A stretch of 64,000 bases of DNA from Planctomycetota bacterium. GTDB lineage: Bacteria; Planctomycetota; Planctomycetia; Pirellulales; Lacipirellulaceae. The DNA is taken from the NCBI GenBank assembly GCA_029259945.1, contig JAJDEF010000022.1:248001-312000 (forward strand), written 5' to 3'. The position numbers and the translations under genes are program-made. Within the stretch, counting starts at the first letter, position 1; each line of letters begins with the position of its first letter. The notes under the pieces were generated by a model. The model saw only the letters and a list, made by a program, of their open reading frames with translations, was not told the DNA's origin and did no database searches. Of the stretch, positions 62,341-64,000 are shown piece by piece.

Positions 62341-63498
62341 ATGCATAACGACCTTCCTTCAACCCAACATGTTTTAGAAGGGCGCGAGCTGATCGATTAT
62401 CTGATCGAAAAAACCTCGAGCACCGCCAATGCCGAACTCCTTCGCCGCGAAGACCGTCGCAATCGACGCACCGCTGCTTTTCTCTCCATTCTCGCATTCA
62501 TCGGCATCGGTGCCGTTGTCGGAGCCATCAAGCTTTTCGTCCAGCAAGAAATTGCCAGTGCCGAATCTGCCATCGTCGAAAAAGTCAAAACGGCCGTCAG
62601 CCAAGACCTGCACCTCCGGCTCAATGATTTCGAAAAAGAGGCGCTCGCCACGACACACAATCAAGTCAACGAACAGGTCGGCCAAGTCCGTACTATGCTC
62701 GAACAATACAAAGACTACCAAGAATTTTTAGCACTCTCTGAAATCATCAAAGCAAAAGTCAACGACGACAAATTCCCCGAACAGCAACTCGAATCCGCGC
62801 TTGGCTTAATCGACCAGCTCGCCCCGGCAGAAAGCATCACGCTCCAGGCCAACTTTCTTGAAGCCGTCGAAGTGGTGATCGACCTACTTGTGCGTACAGA
62901 TCGAAATTCAGAAATCGATCAACTCGAACAAGCCCTGAGTAACGTTTTGGTCACCGACAGCAGCATCTCACTCGACTTGGCCGATCACTACGGCCAGATC
63001 ATTATTTCTTCACCCTACCCAGTCGAAGATCTCAAGCACGAATTCGAAGCGTTGTCTCGCTATGCCCAATCTTCACGCGAACTCAAATACCCCGAGAAAG
63101 CGCTGATGTGGGAGCTGTTTGTCGCTTACAAGCGCAACGAATACCGTCGTACCCCCACCACCGACAGCATGGTCGAAATGGTTCAAGACCTGAACGGCCC
63201 AGACACTCGCAATTTCTGTTACCACATTTTTCTCAACTCGCATCCGCTGCACTGGATGAGCAACCCCGACCAAGAAGGCCGCGAGCTAGCCCGACTAGTC
63301 ACCAAACTACTCGAAGAATATCCCAGCCTACGCCAAACGGTCGAAGCCCAAATTGCAACGCCCGAGCTGCGCCCCTCGATCGAAAATCTTATCGCAAGAA
63401 AAACAAGACGCTTAGCACGACTCGAACCGGCGACGCCCGAAGAACCCCAAGCAGAAACCGCCGCGGCACCCAACAGCGATAACACGCTAAGGCGATAG
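62341..63498 (+). CDS. Membrane-anchored coiled-coil protein, unknown function
   Basis: About 385 residues from ATG 62341, which has GGAG about 8 nt upstream. A cytosolic N-terminus is followed by one membrane helix (about 44-66), a coiled-coil stalk (residues about 70-125: QQEIASAESAIVEKVKTAVSQ, HNQVNEQVGQVRTMLEQYKDYQEF) and a helical, TPR-like domain. I do not recognise the family. The layout suggests an inner-membrane protein with a helical extracytoplasmic or cytosolic sensor domain. A CATAG-type hairpin lies 8 nt past its stop. Confidence 0.68.
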   Translation: MHNDLPSTQHVLEGRELIDYLIEKTSSTANAELLRREDRRNRRTAAFLSILAFIGIGAVVGAIKLFVQQEIASAESAIVEKVKTAVSQDLHLRLNDFEKEALATTHNQVNEQVGQVRTMLEQYKDYQEFLALSEIIKAKVNDDKFPEQQLESALGLIDQLAPAESITLQANFLEAVEVVIDLLVRTDRNSEIDQLEQALSNVLVTDSSISLDLADHYGQIIISSPYPVEDLKHEFEALSRYAQSSRELKYPEKALMWELFVAYKRNEYRRTPTTDSMVEMVQDLNGPDTRNFCYHIFLNSHPLHWMSNPDQEGRELARLVTKLLEEYPSLRQTVEAQIATPELRPSIENLIARKTRRLARLEPATPEEPQAETAAAPNSDNTLRR

Positions 63499-63505
63499 AA
63501 AAACA

Positions 63506-63529
63506 CATAGCCCGGCCATCCTGGCCGGG
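63506..63529 (+). repeat. CATAGCCCGGCC hairpin, copy 4
   Basis: CATAGCCCGGCCATCCTGGC plus CGGG: stem CCCGGCCA/TGGCCGGG with a 3-nt loop, the cleanest copy. It is 8 nt after the stop of the 62341 gene, oriented with the gene. Confidence 0.7.
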
Positions 63530-63594
63530 AATATCGGTCGGTGGTGAGTTAATAACGATGGTGGTCTTGAGTCCGACCGACTGAGTAGCGGTTC

Positions 63595-64000
63595 TCAAGC
63601 ACCAATCTGCTTAAGCCCAGCCAGCACCGCGTCGTGCAATCGCCCATTGGTCGCCAACACGCCACGGTTCGTCGCCAGAGTTCGCCCATGGGAAAAATCA
63701 AGCGGCTTGCCGTCCAGGTCACTCACACGGCCACCCGCTTCTTCGACCACGATTGACCCCGCCGCCTGATCCCATATCTTCTCGCGGTAGTCCAACCGTG
63801 ACGGCGACAACAATCGCAAATTCACGTCGCCCCCGCCAGCAGCCAACACCGAATACTTCGCCTGGCTATCCATCGGCACCGGATCGGCAGTCACCCCTAA
63901 AGCTTCAGCCAACGCACCGATCCCACCCATGTTGGTGTGCGCTTTCTCGACCGAACGCAACAATCGGGCCTCGGCCACGGCATCACACTCAGAGACCGAC
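63595..64000 (-). CDS. Inositol monophosphatase / CysQ-like phosphatase, C-terminal part
   Basis: About 135 C-terminal residues; the frame stays open to the right edge (SVSECDAVAEARLLRSVEKAH). KYSVLAAGGGDVNLRLLSPSRLDYREKIWDQAAGSIVVEEAGGRVSDLDGKPLDFSHGRTLATNRGVLATN is the C-terminal signature of the lithium-sensitive phosphatase superfamily, with the metal-binding Asp in WDQAAG. In this form it is most like 3'(2'),5'-bisphosphate nucleotidases, which break down PAP from sulphate assimilation, but inositol phosphatase activity is possible. The start and N-terminal metal motif lie outside. Confidence 0.8.
   Translation of the reverse strand, partial: SVSECDAVAEARLLRSVEKAHTNMGGIGALAEALGVTADPVPMDSQAKYSVLAAGGGDVNLRLLSPSRLDYREKIWDQAAGSIVVEEAGGRVSDLDGKPLDFSHGRTLATNRGVLATNGRLHDAVLAGLKQIGA

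Overview
The window looks like a chromosomal segment of a planctomycete of the order Pirellulales. A family such as Lacipirellulaceae is possible, but that is inference only. The evidence is the DUF1559 prepilin, PEP-CTERM proteins with a dockerin-like DADGD repeat, a DUF1207 outer-membrane protein, a small protein with the N-terminal FQFSLRSLL signature, a giant VWA/Gly-rich/TPR protein, and moderately high G+C. Nearly all of the window is ordinary housekeeping sequence. I see no CRISPR array, prophage or insertion sequence.

Layout. 0-6.4 kb: an AAA ATPase cut by the left edge, trpF, ahcY with a terminator, a DUF1015 protein, then a chromosome-partition locus of three parS sites followed by parA and parB. 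6.5-7.9 kb: tRNA-Pro(UGG) and a small accessory islet (GNAT acetyltransferase, VapBC toxin-antitoxin). 7.9-17.9 kb: lipid and envelope genes (fabA-fabB, a PlsC-like acyltransferase with an HX4E motif, a PmtA-like methyltransferase), a Cys-rich exported protein, a DUF1559 pseudopilin, two tandem PEP-CTERM paralogues, a DUF1207 protein and tsaD. 18-28 kb: a thioredoxin-like protein, a structured gene-free stretch, an HtrA protease, an SLC13/RCK permease, a 1.3k-residue VWA protein, rph and a DUF456 protein.

28-43 kb, almost all on the plus strand: purA, uppS, cdsA; phoH-pgpH-ybeY-CNNM; a BamD-like TPR protein, an LptE-like lipoprotein, folP, proA, fliM and a zinc-ribbon protein. 43-54.7 kb: a coiled-coil gene pair, asnS, trxB, cstA, carA with a structured leader, a pair of small overlapping genes, and a GntR-regulated ABC exporter operon. 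54.8-64 kb: an aminotransferase, an internally duplicated SurA/PpiC foldase, a small membrane protein, frr, pyrH, tsf, rpsB, an unknown membrane/coiled-coil protein, and a 3'(2'),5'-bisphosphate nucleotidase-like gene cut by the right edge.

Most noteworthy: a dispersed hairpin (core CATAGCCCGGCC..TGGCCGGG) that sits 8-21 nt after the stop codon of four plus-strand genes, always in the gene's own orientation; a near-perfect vapBC promoter/operator that implies a leaderless mRNA; the carA 5' region, with a hairpin against the start codon and a hairpin-plus-T-run block further up; EF-Ts without its canonical TDF motif and YbeY without its third metal-binding His; and the VWA-STN-Gly-TPR-DUF2135 giant. 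No single locus stands out as a complete new defence or metabolic system. All calls come from reading the sequence; no database search was run.
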